In this document: positions 26,206-34,407 of the stretch, piece by piece
Position numbering within the stretch: position 1 is the first letter of the stretch
Layout of the letters: each line of letters opens with the position of its first letter
NCBI RefSeq assembly: GCF_028765545.1
Contig: NZ_JARACP010000016.1
Location: forward strand, 1 to 64,000
From: Aliivibrio sp. S4MY1
Lineage (GTDB): Bacteria; Pseudomonadota; Gammaproteobacteria; Enterobacterales; Vibrionaceae
DNA length: 64,000 nucleotides
Direction of reading: 5' to 3'
The notes under the pieces: generated by a model
What the model saw: the letters and a program-made list of their open reading frames with translations, nothing else
Databases searched by the model: none
What the model was told of the DNA's origin: nothing
Translations under genes and position numbers: made by a program

Positions 26206-27651
26206 TTGATAAATAAACGCTTTCTCCTTTCTTTATTACTGTTAATTAGCTCTTCTTTACATGCCGAGAGTCTAGCTACGAAAATTGACAGCTTTAAAAA
26301 AGCGTTTAAAAAACAGCAGGCTGTTGAGATTTATGACATTCGCCTGATACAAAAAGAATATCCTACAGTATTATTGTCCCCTGATACACTCTTGCCGCAA
26401 ACGGCGTCTTACCCATTTAAGCAGTTACAACAGCTTTATAAAAATGCTCGTACTTGTACTGGCCCTTGGCCGGTAAGCCCACTTGTTGGTGAACCTTTGG
26501 TGTTGATCCGAGCTATATGTAAAGGCATCACATTACCTAATAGCTGGTTTGCGCGGTCAGGAATGATTCACCCTGGAGGAGGGTCATATGCTTATCGTTA
26601 TGTTGAACGGTATCCTAAGAAATTAGGTGACCTAGAACAATATATGCATATTAAAGAGCGCCCATTAGCGCAAGAAGGTACATTATTGCATCATCTTCAA
26701 AAAATGGATGATAAAGCAATAAGAGCGATTATTGGTGGCTCTGATACGATCATTGCCGATAAGTTACTTTGGATTAGAAAAGGAAGCCGTTATTACCTTT
26801 ATCCTATGGAGTTAAAACTAAAGTACTTAGATAGATTTGATTTAGATATGTCCGTGTTTGAACAAGGAGATAACTGTTACGTAAAAAATGGGAATGTCTG
26901 TTGGAAAGATGAGAGTAATTCTCAAACACTTTCCTATATTGTATTATTTCTTGTTTTTGCCAATTTATCACTTGCAATAGGTTGGGGGATCTCCCAATGG
27001 AATGGCAAACGTCGAGAGATGAAAAGTCGTATGTTGGTTTTGCAGATCCTTACGCATGAATTACGTACACCAATTGCCAGTTTAGGATTGACAGTTGAAG
27101 GATTTAGAAGGCAATTTGAATCACTGCCCGAATCTCTTTATGATGAATTTAGACGATTATGTGAAGATTCTAGACGATTAAGACAGCTGGCTGAAGCAAG
27201 TAAAGATTATTTGCAGTCTGATGACAAAGGCCTTTCAACAGAGTGGATTCCTTCTGTTGAAGAGTGGCTAAGTTATCGCTGTATGGAGTATAGTAAGCCT
27301 GTAGAATTTAAGATAAATAAAGACTCAGCAATAAAAGTAAATATTTACTGGTTGGGTAATTGTATTGATAACTTAATTAGTAATGCTCATAAATATGGGA
27401 TTGAACCTGTGCTTTTGAACGTTACTGTAGCAAATAAACATTTAAAAATTGAAGTCATTGATGGCGGACAGTTAACAAAAGCAAATTGGAAAGAATTAAA
27501 AACGCCTTTTGTAAGTAAGGCTGGGTTAGGCTTGGGTCTAACCATTGTCGAGTCAATGATTAAAAGAATGGGCGGAACCATGACGCTTCAAGGTCCCCCA
27601 ACGACATTTATATTGGAGATACCGTGTGAAACAGACAATCCTACTTGTTGA
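26206..27651 (+). CDS. vxrA: VxrA-like sensor histidine kinase
   Basis: A 481-residue membrane histidine kinase with an N-terminal signal/TM segment (1-20), a periplasmic sensing domain of about 220 residues of the DUF3404 type, one TM helix (about 243-265, SYIVLFLVFANLSLAIGW), and a cytoplasmic kinase. The phosphorylated histidine is H284 in LTHELRTPIASLG. The N box (DNLISNAHKYG) and G box (GLGLGLTIVESMIKRMGG) of the ATPase domain are intact. V. cholerae VxrA/WigK, with its partner, governs cell-wall homeostasis, biofilm and type VI secretion. The same role here is inferred by homology. The start is TTG 26206 behind AGGA. The end overlaps the regulator gene by 26 bases. Confidence 0.85.
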   Translation: MINKRFLLSLLLLISSSLHAESLATKIDSFKKAFKKQQAVEIYDIRLIQKEYPTVLLSPDTLLPQTASYPFKQLQQLYKNARTCTGPWPVSPLVGEPLVLIRAICKGITLPNSWFARSGMIHPGGGSYAYRYVERYPKKLGDLEQYMHIKERPLAQEGTLLHHLQKMDDKAIRAIIGGSDTIIADKLLWIRKGSRYYLYPMELKLKYLDRFDLDMSVFEQGDNCYVKNGNVCWKDESNSQTLSYIVLFLVFANLSLAIGWGISQWNGKRREMKSRMLVLQILTHELRTPIASLGLTVEGFRRQFESLPESLYDEFRRLCEDSRRLRQLAEASKDYLQSDDKGLSTEWIPSVEEWLSYRCMEYSKPVEFKINKDSAIKVNIYWLGNCIDNLISNAHKYGIEPVLLNVTVANKHLKIEVIDGGQLTKANWKELKTPFVSKAGLGLGLTIVESMIKRMGGTMTLQGPPTTFILEIPCETDNPTC

Positions 27652-28282
27652 AGATGATAAAAACTTAGCAGATGGTCTTGTAGTAAGCCTAGAGGAAGCA
27701 GGGTATCGGTGCTTGCATTCTGAAAATGCTACGAATGTACCAAGTTTATGGACAGAAGCTGATATTGTGATCCTTGATCGTCAATTACCAGAGGGGGATT
27801 CACTTACATGGTTGCCTCAATGGAAGCAAATAAAAGATGTTCCAGTTATTTTGCTTACCGCATTAGTATCTATTCGCGATAAAGTAACAGGACTTGATTC
27901 AGGCGCTAATGATTATTTAACCAAGCCTTTTGCTGAAGCGGAATTATTGGCTCGCTTGCGTGCGCATTTACGCTCTCCGGAATCTGACGAGGTAAAAACA
28001 CAGTTAAATGTAGGCAATTTATCGATTGATACTTCAACAAGAGACGTAGTTAATTCTGGTGAAAATGTGACTTTAACTCGAACTGAGTTTGATCTTCTGC
28101 TTTTCCTCGCATCAAATTTAGGAAAAGTATTTACTCGTGATGAATTATTGGATCAAGTATGGGGGTACAACCATTTCCCAACAACGCGTACTGTTGATAC
28201 GCATATTTTACAACTTCGCCAAAAAATCGTAGGGATAGATATCGAAACCTTACGCGGTGTTGGCTATAAAATGAAAGCGTAA
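27626..28282 (+). CDS. vxrB: VxrB-like OmpR-family response regulator
   Basis: A 218-residue response regulator. The receiver domain (1-115) has the acidic pair near D9-D10, the phospho-acceptor D51 (DIVILDRQLPEGD), the switch threonine (LLTA) and the KPF lysine. The C-terminal winged helix (about 125-217) has VTLTRTEFDLLLFLASNLGK, the recognition region TRTVDTHILQLRQK and the wing GVGYKMKA. It starts at GTG 27626 with TTGGAG upstream, inside the kinase gene, so the two are translationally linked. It is the expected partner of the kinase. In V. cholerae this regulator responds to cell-wall damage. Confidence 0.9.
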   Translation: MKQTILLVEDDKNLADGLVVSLEEAGYRCLHSENATNVPSLWTEADIVILDRQLPEGDSLTWLPQWKQIKDVPVILLTALVSIRDKVTGLDSGANDYLTKPFAEAELLARLRAHLRSPESDEVKTQLNVGNLSIDTSTRDVVNSGENVTLTRTEFDLLLFLASNLGKVFTRDELLDQVWGYNHFPTTRTVDTHILQLRQKIVGIDIETLRGVGYKMKA

Positions 28283-28287
28283 TTCTG

Positions 28288-29199
28288 ATGATGATTAAGC
28301 GAAAAATTGCCACAGCCATTGGCTTTTTTTGTTTAGTATTTATGGGTACTAATGCCGTTGCAAAAGATTGGTTTAATGAGCAGTCTGCGCTGTATAGTGC
28401 CCATAAACAATTCTTAGAGGGTGATTCTTTAAAGGGATTTGAAACCGCGATTGAAGTTTTACAGAGCTCTACAGATAACAATGTTATTCATAATATTGAT
28501 AAATTAATTGGTGCGGCTAGTACAAAGAATTGTGGTCGAGATTTATCAACTATTGTTATCCCTAATTGGTTAAATTCGTTGAGTGTTCAACGAATGATCG
28601 TTCAAAGTCCGGGGCGCTTACATCATCGATTATTAGTTCAGTTTGATAGTAAAAAGACAATATCCTCATTGTCCTTTATTAAATGGCCGGATGAAGAGCA
28701 ATTAACTAACCCGTCGATAAGTATTACTCCTACTCAAGATGAGATAGTCAAACAATATGTCTATGCTAGTGAGTCTCTTAATAATCGAGTTAAAAATGGT
28801 TTATATAAACTAATTATAACTGCAGACGATAAAGAGAGTACTAAGTGGGAGTCTTGGATTATATTGAATACGCCGAAAACAGAAATGACAGTATCGTGGT
28901 TAGGAAAAGAGAAGTGGAAAACCACACAAACTGGATTGTTAAAATCAAACTGTCCGTTACCAGAAATGGCGATTGGAATTTATGACCATCAAGATAATGA
29001 GTACATAAAATTATGGGAAAAATTCTATGATGAGCAATTCCCACAGACTCTTCCTAAAACCAATGTGCTACCTGGGAGTTATATTTTAAGTGTTTCATTT
29101 AATCATAAACGTTTCCAAGGCCCAATATCGATTCAAGAAATACAAGCCATAACCAAAGTCATCAATTTTGATGTCACAGAAACTGTAGAGAGCAACTGA
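28288..29199 (+). CDS. VxrC-like periplasmic protein (DUF2861 type)
   Basis: A 303-residue protein with a signal peptide (hydrophobic 9-20, cleavage near AVA-KD) and no other membrane segment, so it is probably periplasmic. It resembles the DUF2861 family found next to VxrAB in vibrios. Visible features are an N-terminal helical part (about 25-75, with [20 protein letters not shown]) and a beta-rich remainder. Two cysteines (about residues 76 and 229) could form a disulfide. The gene starts 5 bases after vxrB and overlaps the next gene by one base, so it belongs to the operon. A role in modulating the kinase sensor is possible but not shown. Confidence 0.75.
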   Translation: MMIKRKIATAIGFFCLVFMGTNAVAKDWFNEQSALYSAHKQFLEGDSLKGFETAIEVLQSSTDNNVIHNIDKLIGAASTKNCGRDLSTIVIPNWLNSLSVQRMIVQSPGRLHHRLLVQFDSKKTISSLSFIKWPDEEQLTNPSISITPTQDEIVKQYVYASESLNNRVKNGLYKLIITADDKESTKWESWIILNTPKTEMTVSWLGKEKWKTTQTGLLKSNCPLPEMAIGIYDHQDNEYIKLWEKFYDEQFPQTLPKTNVLPGSYILSVSFNHKRFQGPISIQEIQAITKVINFDVTETVESN

Positions 29200-29351
29200 T
29201 GTTAGATTTACCAACGTTAACTCATGAAGAGCAACAACAAGCGGTAGAAAAGATCCAAGAATTAATGCGCCAAGGCGTTAGCAGTGGTGAAGCCATTAAA
29301 ATCATTTCTGACCAAATTCGAGCTGAAATAGCAGAGAAAGCGAAGAAATAA
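29199..29351 (+). CDS. UPF0181 (YoaH-like) small protein, last gene of the vxr-like operon
   Basis: A 50-residue protein whose ATG overlaps the previous stop (ATGA-type overlap at 29197-29201). The sequence [20 protein letters not shown], followed by [17 protein letters not shown], is the UPF0181/YoaH signature: a short helical bundle-forming protein of unknown role. In V. cholerae I recall a UPF0181 gene also closing the vxr operon. It is shorter than YoaH because the acidic C-terminal tail is missing. A very strong terminator begins two bases after its stop, so it is the final gene. Confidence 0.8.
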   Translation: MLDLPTLTHEEQQQAVEKIQELMRQGVSSGEAIKIISDQIRAEIAEKAKK

Positions 29352-29352
29352 T

Positions 29353-29384
29353 AAAAAGCCGAGATCATATGATTTCGGCTTTTT
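29353..29384 (+). terminator. Terminator of the vxr-like operon
   Basis: AAAAAGCCGAGATCAT (29353-29368) faces ATGATTTCGGCTTTTT (29369-29384) as a nearly perfect 16-base inverted repeat with a single C-to-T change. It ends in a T-run. Confidence 0.9.
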
Positions 29385-29502
29385 ATTGCGTTAACCATTT
29401 TAATGCCACCTATCATTAAAATCAATTAAAGCGTGAATTTACCTAAAGTTAACTTTTCTTAAGCCGATACTTTACTTAAGTATTTCTATTAGGTTATAAA
29501 AA

Positions 29503-30690
29503 ATGAAACAGTGGATGAAAATTGGCTTACTTTCTTGCGCTACGGTCGCTTCTTCACAAGTATCAGCAACAAATTTTAGTGTTGATGGTCGAATTGATGC
29601 TATGGGTGGAGCAGGTACCGCTGCTGCTGATTATCTTACTGGTGTTTTTTATAACCCTGCATTAGTCGCTATTTACAGCCGTAAAGACGACGCTGGTCTT
29701 TTGCTTCCAAGCGCAGGTCTTCAAATTATGGACCAAGGCGGAATGGTTGATGATGTTGACCAAGTCCAGAAAGGTTTTTCTAAAATACCAACTGATCCAG
29801 TTGGTGGTGCATCTGATATTGAAAATGGGTTAAGAAACTTAAATGGTGACGCATTAAGTTTTAGTATGGGAGCAGGTATGGCTGTTGCTATTCCTAATCG
29901 TTATTTATCTATGGCTTTTTATGGTAAAACATCAGTAGAAGGTATTACGTTGCCAGATGTATATACTGGAACAACTAACCCTATCGAAATGGCAGACAGA
30001 ACAGCGGTAGGCACCGTTGCTTTAGGCTTAGCAGAAGCGGGTGTAGCCTTTGCTGGTTACACAAATTTCCTAGGACAAAATATCACTATTGGTGTAACAC
30101 CAAAAATTCAAAGTTACTTAACGTATACCTATGTAGAAGCGGTAAACAATTTTGATTTTAAAGATTTTAATAAAAATAAAACCACCGACAATGCATTTAA
30201 TGTTGATGTTGGTGCTGTTTGGTTTTATGGTCCTTGGCGTTTTGCTGCTGCAGGTAAAAACCTAATTAAAAATGAAATTGAAACCGCTAAGGTTAATGTA
30301 AAATTTAAGGATAGTGTTAATGGTGGTTTTTATGATCCAAATGGAAAAGATTACCAATATAACTATGAGCTAACACCAACATACACAGCTGGTGTGGCAT
30401 TTATGACTAACTACTTTATCTTAACCGCTGATATGGATTTGAATGAGCAGGAGCGTTTTGTTGGTTTGGATGATAATGTTCAAATGTTCAGAGCGGGTGC
30501 TGAAGTCGATTTATTATATCAAATTCAATTACGTGGTGGTTACAAGAAAGACCTAGCTGGAACTTACGACGATGCCTTTACAGCTGGTATTGGGTTCTCT
30601 CCACTTAATATGTTCCATTTTGATTTAGCTGCCATCTACTCTATTGATTCAACTTATGGTGTATCACTAAATATGGCTTACGAATACTAA
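29503..30690 (+). CDS. TraF-like outer-membrane beta-barrel protein
   Basis: A 395-residue protein with a signal peptide (MKQWMKIGLLSCATVASSQV, cleaved near VSA-TN). It is followed by FSVDGRIDAMGGAGTAAADY and ends in MAYEY, an aromatic C-terminal strand typical of outer-membrane barrels. The DARSMGMGGAG-type beginning and FYNPALVA match the TraF_2/FadL-like family often labelled conjugal transfer TraF, but nothing conjugative is nearby. It is most likely a chromosomal porin-like or FadL-like envelope protein of unknown substrate. It has its own promoter region after the vxr terminator. An imperfect CTTAAG pair surrounds the likely promoter (29458-29480). Confidence 0.75.
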   Translation: MKQWMKIGLLSCATVASSQVSATNFSVDGRIDAMGGAGTAAADYLTGVFYNPALVAIYSRKDDAGLLLPSAGLQIMDQGGMVDDVDQVQKGFSKIPTDPVGGASDIENGLRNLNGDALSFSMGAGMAVAIPNRYLSMAFYGKTSVEGITLPDVYTGTTNPIEMADRTAVGTVALGLAEAGVAFAGYTNFLGQNITIGVTPKIQSYLTYTYVEAVNNFDFKDFNKNKTTDNAFNVDVGAVWFYGPWRFAAAGKNLIKNEIETAKVNVKFKDSVNGGFYDPNGKDYQYNYELTPTYTAGVAFMTNYFILTADMDLNEQERFVGLDDNVQMFRAGAEVDLLYQIQLRGGYKKDLAGTYDDAFTAGIGFSPLNMFHFDLAAIYSIDSTYGVSLNMAYEY

Positions 30691-30718
30691 TCCAATTTGT
30701 CTTTTTAGTAGAAAAATA

Positions 30719-30746
30719 GGTAACCACTTGTAATAATAGGGTTACC
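30719..30746 (+). terminator. Weak hairpin after the TraF-like gene
   Basis: GGTAACC (30719-30725) pairs with GGTTACC (30740-30746) around a 14-base loop. The T content after it is low, so termination is probable but not certain. It may lie in the leader of mog instead. Confidence 0.4.
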
Positions 30747-30768
30747 TTACTTCAATAAGAAATTAACT

Positions 30769-31305
30769 ATGACTAAAAAAGCGAAAATTGGCATTGTTAC
30801 GGTAAGCGACCGTGCAAGTGTTGGTATTTATGAAGACATTTCAGGTCCTGCAATCATTGCTACATTGAATGATTACCTTACCTCTGAATGGGAACCGGAG
30901 TACGTAGTTATCCCTGATGAGCAAGATGTGATTGAAAAAACACTGATTGAACTTACAGACGAGAAAGGTTGCTGCTTAGTTGTTACAACGGGTGGTACTG
31001 GCCCTGCTAAGCGTGATGTTACACCTGAAGCAACCGAAGCTGTGTGTGATCGCATGATGCCTGGTTTTGGTGAGTTAATGCGTGCAGAGTCATTAAAATT
31101 TGTTCCTACTGCTATCTTGTCACGTCAAACGGCAGGTCTGCGTAAAGATTCTTTAATTGTAAATTTACCAGGTAAACCAAAATCCATTCGTGAATGTTTA
31201 GATGCGGTATTCCCAGCAATTCCGTATTGCATTGATCTAATGGAAGGGCCATTCCTTGAATGTAACGAAGACGTTATTAAGCCTTTTAGACCAAAAGCAA
31301 AATAA
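30769..31305 (+). CDS. mog: Molybdopterin adenylyltransferase
   Basis: A 178-residue MogA/MoaB-fold enzyme. It shows IGIVTVSDRAS near the N-terminus, the nucleotide-binding TTGGTGPAKRDVTPEATEAV (about residues 75-94), and the C-terminal LIVNLPGKPKSIRECLDAVF. Mog activates molybdopterin with ATP to adenylyl-molybdopterin before molybdenum insertion in molybdenum-cofactor synthesis. Its length matches E. coli MogA closely, distinguishing it from shorter MoaB-only proteins. No other moa or moe gene is adjacent, and it stands alone between two hairpins. Confidence 0.92.
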   Translation: MTKKAKIGIVTVSDRASVGIYEDISGPAIIATLNDYLTSEWEPEYVVIPDEQDVIEKTLIELTDEKGCCLVVTTGGTGPAKRDVTPEATEAVCDRMMPGFGELMRAESLKFVPTAILSRQTAGLRKDSLIVNLPGKPKSIRECLDAVFPAIPYCIDLMEGPFLECNEDVIKPFRPKAK

Positions 31306-31318
31306 TACGTAAACAATG

Positions 31319-31350
31319 AGCCAACTGTAAACTTCCCAGTTGGCTTTTTA
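31319..31350 (+). terminator. Terminator after mog
   Basis: AGCCAACTG (31319-31327) pairs with CAGTTGGCT (31337-31345) and is followed by TTTTT. It abuts the stop of the convergent small gene. Confidence 0.88.
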
Positions 31351-31575
31351 ACAGCTTTTCTCTTTTCGCAATTTCTTCAATGCTTTTTTCTCTTTTAGCT
31401 TTTCCTTATACTCTTTTCCTTCACTAAAGCTTAATACTTTATTTACGTGCGTTAATGTCCGTGTAAGGGTTTCGCATCGTTTTGATTGATGTTCTTTATA
31501 ATATTTTTTTACAGATTTAGCATCACTTGGAAAAGAAAGCATCGTCAATAACAAGGGGTAGTAACAACTTTTCAT
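31348..31575 (-). CDS. Small secreted lysine-rich hypothetical protein
   Basis: From ATG 31575 the gene encodes 75 residues. It has a short signal peptide (MKSCYYPLLLTMLSFPSDAK) and then a highly basic body ending in EYKEKLKEKKALKKLRKEKS and C. I do not recognise a family. An in-frame upstream start at 31605 would add ten residues and spoil the signal peptide, so I prefer 31575. The gene is divergent from the TonB receptor operon, sharing a 218-base region that contains a Fur-like site. It could be an exported small protein or a marginal gene. Confidence 0.45.
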   Translation of the reverse strand: MKSCYYPLLLTMLSFPSDAKSVKKYYKEHQSKRCETLTRTLTHVNKVLSFSEGKEYKEKLKEKKALKKLRKEKSC

Positions 31576-31724
31576 AAATATGTTTTGTGTTGAGAATAAC
31601 AACAAAGATAGCGTTAATTTGTGGATTTAGGAGGATAACGTTATCAAGTTTCGTATCATGTCGCTTCGCAGTGCATTTGTGCTTGTTTTATACTTATTTG
31701 AAATGATATGTAGATCACCTTGTT

Positions 31725-31739
31725 AAATAATTATTATCA
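31725..31739. promoter_or_regulatory. Fur-box-like operator before the TonB-receptor operon
   Basis: On the minus strand this reads TGATAATAATTATTT, matching the Fur 7-1-7 core TGATAAT-N-ATTATCA at 12 of 14 positions. It lies about 55 bases before the receptor start, where promoter elements are expected. Iron-dependent repression of the receptor, YfiR-like and diguanylate cyclase genes is inferred. Confidence 0.6.
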
Positions 31740-31793
31740 AAGTATTCTAACTGTATATTATACTTTAAGTTATACTTCTATTAATTAGGGCAA

Positions 31794-33887
31794 ATGGCAA
31801 ACCATATTATGAGATTCAGTACTCTCTCTTTATATTCCTCATTGTTTCTCACGTCTTCTTTCGTTTTTGCTAATGACGAAGATCTTAGTGCATTGATGTT
31901 AATGAGCTTGGAAGACCTTTCTATGTTAGAAGTAAGTGTAACCAGTGCCTCTAAGAGAGAGCAGCATATCTCAGAAATTCCTGCAGCTATTTACGTTATA
32001 TCTAACGAACGAATTGTACGTAGTGGTGCAAAAACAATAGCAGATGCTCTATCTCTTGCTCCTGGTATCGAAGTTAGTCAATTTAATGAGTCTAACGACT
32101 TTGTATCTTCTCGCGGCTTTCATGATGGCTTATTTAATAAAATGCTCGTGATGATAGATGGCCGGAGTGTATTTAGCCCAATGTATGGTGGCGCGTTCTG
32201 GGAAAACATCGACTACATTCTTGCCGATATCGAACGAATTGAGATTATTAGAGGTCCAGCAGGAACGATTTGGGGTGGTAATGCGGTTAATGGTGTTATT
32301 AATATCATCACAAAATCGACTAAAGAGACGTTAGGCACTTATGGCCAAATCGCGTATGGGCAACATGGCTATAAAGAAGCTTCTGTACGTCATGGATTGC
32401 AGTTTAATGATAACACCACAGCAAGAGCCTTTTATAAAGCTAAAGATACTTTTAGCGTAATTGATAAGTTCCAGAGTCAATATGAAAGTGACAAAGTAAA
32501 TACGATTTCAATACAAACCGCCGGAGTAAAATTTGATATCGAAGAGGGTAATTCATCTTGGATGCTAGCTTTTGGCGGAGAAAAGTCAGCACAATATTAT
32601 GATTGGTATACTGTTGATATGAGTGATCTTAATAGGCAGTATGACGATAGTTACAAAAGCGTTGATAGCTCTTCACTTTACGGGCAAGTTAATCACACAA
32701 TCGAATTAGCTAATTCTCAATGGCAAACTAATTTATGGTATTGGCAAGACAAAGACAACTCTCCCGATGCTCACGGAGAATTCAATACGATTGATTTAGA
32801 TTCAGTTTATACCTTACAGTATGGTTCAGATGTAACGATCTTAATTGGTGGTGGTTTAAGGCACATCAATATTAAATTACAAGATTCAAGTAATTATGAT
32901 GTGAGTCATGTTGATATATATAATCGCTACTCAAGCGATCCTATATCAAGCGATACAACCAGTAATGTCTATGCTCAAATTGACTATAATTTTACTGAAC
33001 AATTTATGATTCAAGTTGGTGCAAAAGCCGAATACTTTACGCTTAATGATTCTTTTGAGGTTTCCCCACAGATACGAGGTTTATATTCGATCTCTGCCAG
33101 TCAAAAAATATGGTTTGGTGTAGGCCGGGCAGTGGTAACCCCTTCTTATTTTGAGCAAAAATCTACTTATACAAACTATTATAGTTATGTTTATGAAAAC
33201 AAATTTTATGATGGTGTTGCCACTTATTTACCATCTGCAAGTCTAGATAATGAGAGTGTTATAACCATTGATGCTGGCTACCGCTTTGAAGGTACTAACG
33301 TTAATATGGATTTAACCGCATATTCAAGTTCGTATAACAATGTTCGTGGTCACGACTATATAGGGTACCTTAATGATGGGATTGGTAATTATTATGATCT
33401 CTATGAATTTAACGATGATTACGAAGCTCAAACTTATGGTGCAGAGGTAGCTATCGAATGGAATATCAATTCTTCGCTAAAAAATTATACCAGTTATAGC
33501 TATCTTTCATTTTCACAAGATAGGGTGCAGGGTGATTCAAATGTGTCTGGCTCTGATGATTACTTCGAAATAAACCATCAAAATATGCTTTCAAACCAAC
33601 TATTGTGGCAAGTAACAAATAGCATTCAGTGGGACTTTGTTGTGAACTATAAAGATATCGACTATACGAGTGATAGCAACCAATTTGTGTATGATGTTGA
33701 GAACTTAATATCTTTAGATTCTCGTATTGGTTGGAAAAAACATGAAAATGCACCACTTGTAGAAGTGATGGTAAAAAATATTGGAATGTCGAGTAAATGC
33801 GAACTAAATACTAATATCTATTATGATCAATGTAACGCCTATGAAACCGAGCAATCTATCTATGGCAGGGTTTCGTATGAGTTTTAA
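31794..33887 (+). CDS. TonB-dependent outer-membrane receptor
   Basis: A 697-residue receptor with a signal peptide (ending near VFA-ND). A short LEDLSMLEVSVTSASKREQ region follows, and then the plug domain (about 60-170, with SEIPAAIYVIS, DALSLAPGIEV, MLVMIDGRSVFSP and IERIEIIRGPAGTIWGGNAV). A 22-strand-type barrel ends in GRVSYEF with the terminal phenylalanine. The ligand is unknown. The SLEDL...SKREQ beginning is typical of receptors that, in my experience, are paired with signalling genes rather than siderophore clusters. It is followed by overlapping yfiR-like and GGDEF genes, and a Fur-like site lies upstream. ATG 31794 or ATG 31809 could be the start. Confidence 0.9.
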   Translation: MANHIMRFSTLSLYSSLFLTSSFVFANDEDLSALMLMSLEDLSMLEVSVTSASKREQHISEIPAAIYVISNERIVRSGAKTIADALSLAPGIEVSQFNESNDFVSSRGFHDGLFNKMLVMIDGRSVFSPMYGGAFWENIDYILADIERIEIIRGPAGTIWGGNAVNGVINIITKSTKETLGTYGQIAYGQHGYKEASVRHGLQFNDNTTARAFYKAKDTFSVIDKFQSQYESDKVNTISIQTAGVKFDIEEGNSSWMLAFGGEKSAQYYDWYTVDMSDLNRQYDDSYKSVDSSSLYGQVNHTIELANSQWQTNLWYWQDKDNSPDAHGEFNTIDLDSVYTLQYGSDVTILIGGGLRHINIKLQDSSNYDVSHVDIYNRYSSDPISSDTTSNVYAQIDYNFTEQFMIQVGAKAEYFTLNDSFEVSPQIRGLYSISASQKIWFGVGRAVVTPSYFEQKSTYTNYYSYVYENKFYDGVATYLPSASLDNESVITIDAGYRFEGTNVNMDLTAYSSSYNNVRGHDYIGYLNDGIGNYYDLYEFNDDYEAQTYGAEVAIEWNINSSLKNYTSYSYLSFSQDRVQGDSNVSGSDDYFEINHQNMLSNQLLWQVTNSIQWDFVVNYKDIDYTSDSNQFVYDVENLISLDSRIGWKKHENAPLVEVMVKNIGMSSKCELNTNIYYDQCNAYETEQSIYGRVSYEF

Positions 33888-34407
33888 ACAGCCGAAACTA
33901 CTTTCGTATCTTCTGCTCTTTCTTATTGGTTACTGTCTGCCTGTTCAGTCTCAAGCTGCTTATCAGGCCCATCAAATCGAAGCGGTTTATATCTTTAGAA
34001 TTGCAAACTTTATACAGTGGACGAATAAGCCACTCGAATCACCTTTAACATTTTGTGGTGAGTCTTTTGATCCTGTGGTTCAAACCTTAATTAAAATATC
34101 GACAGATAAACGTATTCAAGATCGAAATGTTAATATTAAAACCAGCGGTGAAGATACAGCAAATCAATGTGATATCTATATTGCAAATAAGAATACTAAG
34201 CCAAGCGAGTTACAAGCAATGGCTGAAAATATCTTAACCATTAGCGGTAAGAAAAATTTCACGCATGAACGCGGTATGATCGAATTAAGGCAAGTTGACG
34301 GTAAAGTAAAACCTATCATTAACCTGGATAATCTTGAAAATACGTCCTTTAAGATAAGTTCTCAGTTACTTCGTATCTCAATTATTGAGGGAGGAAATAA
34401 CAAATGA
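33877..34407 (+). CDS. YfiR-like periplasmic protein (DUF4154)
   Basis: About 176 residues from ATG 33877, which overlaps the receptor stop by 11 bases. An ATG at 33862 is also possible. A signal peptide (LLSYLLLFLIGYCLPVQS, then QA-A) exports it. The YfiR/DUF4154 pattern follows: VYIFRIANFIQWTN, LTFCGES, a second cysteine in NQCDIYIANK, GMIELRQVDGKVKPIINLDN and FKISSQLLRIS. In Pseudomonas, YfiR binds and silences the membrane diguanylate cyclase YfiN in the periplasm, relieved by envelope or redox signals. The two cysteines correspond to the redox pair of YfiR. Here it is placed directly before a YfiN-like gene, but with a TonB receptor in place of YfiB. Confidence 0.88.
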   Translation: MSFKQPKLLSYLLLFLIGYCLPVQSQAAYQAHQIEAVYIFRIANFIQWTNKPLESPLTFCGESFDPVVQTLIKISTDKRIQDRNVNIKTSGEDTANQCDIYIANKNTKPSELQAMAENILTISGKKNFTHERGMIELRQVDGKVKPIINLDNLENTSFKISSQLLRISIIEGGNNK

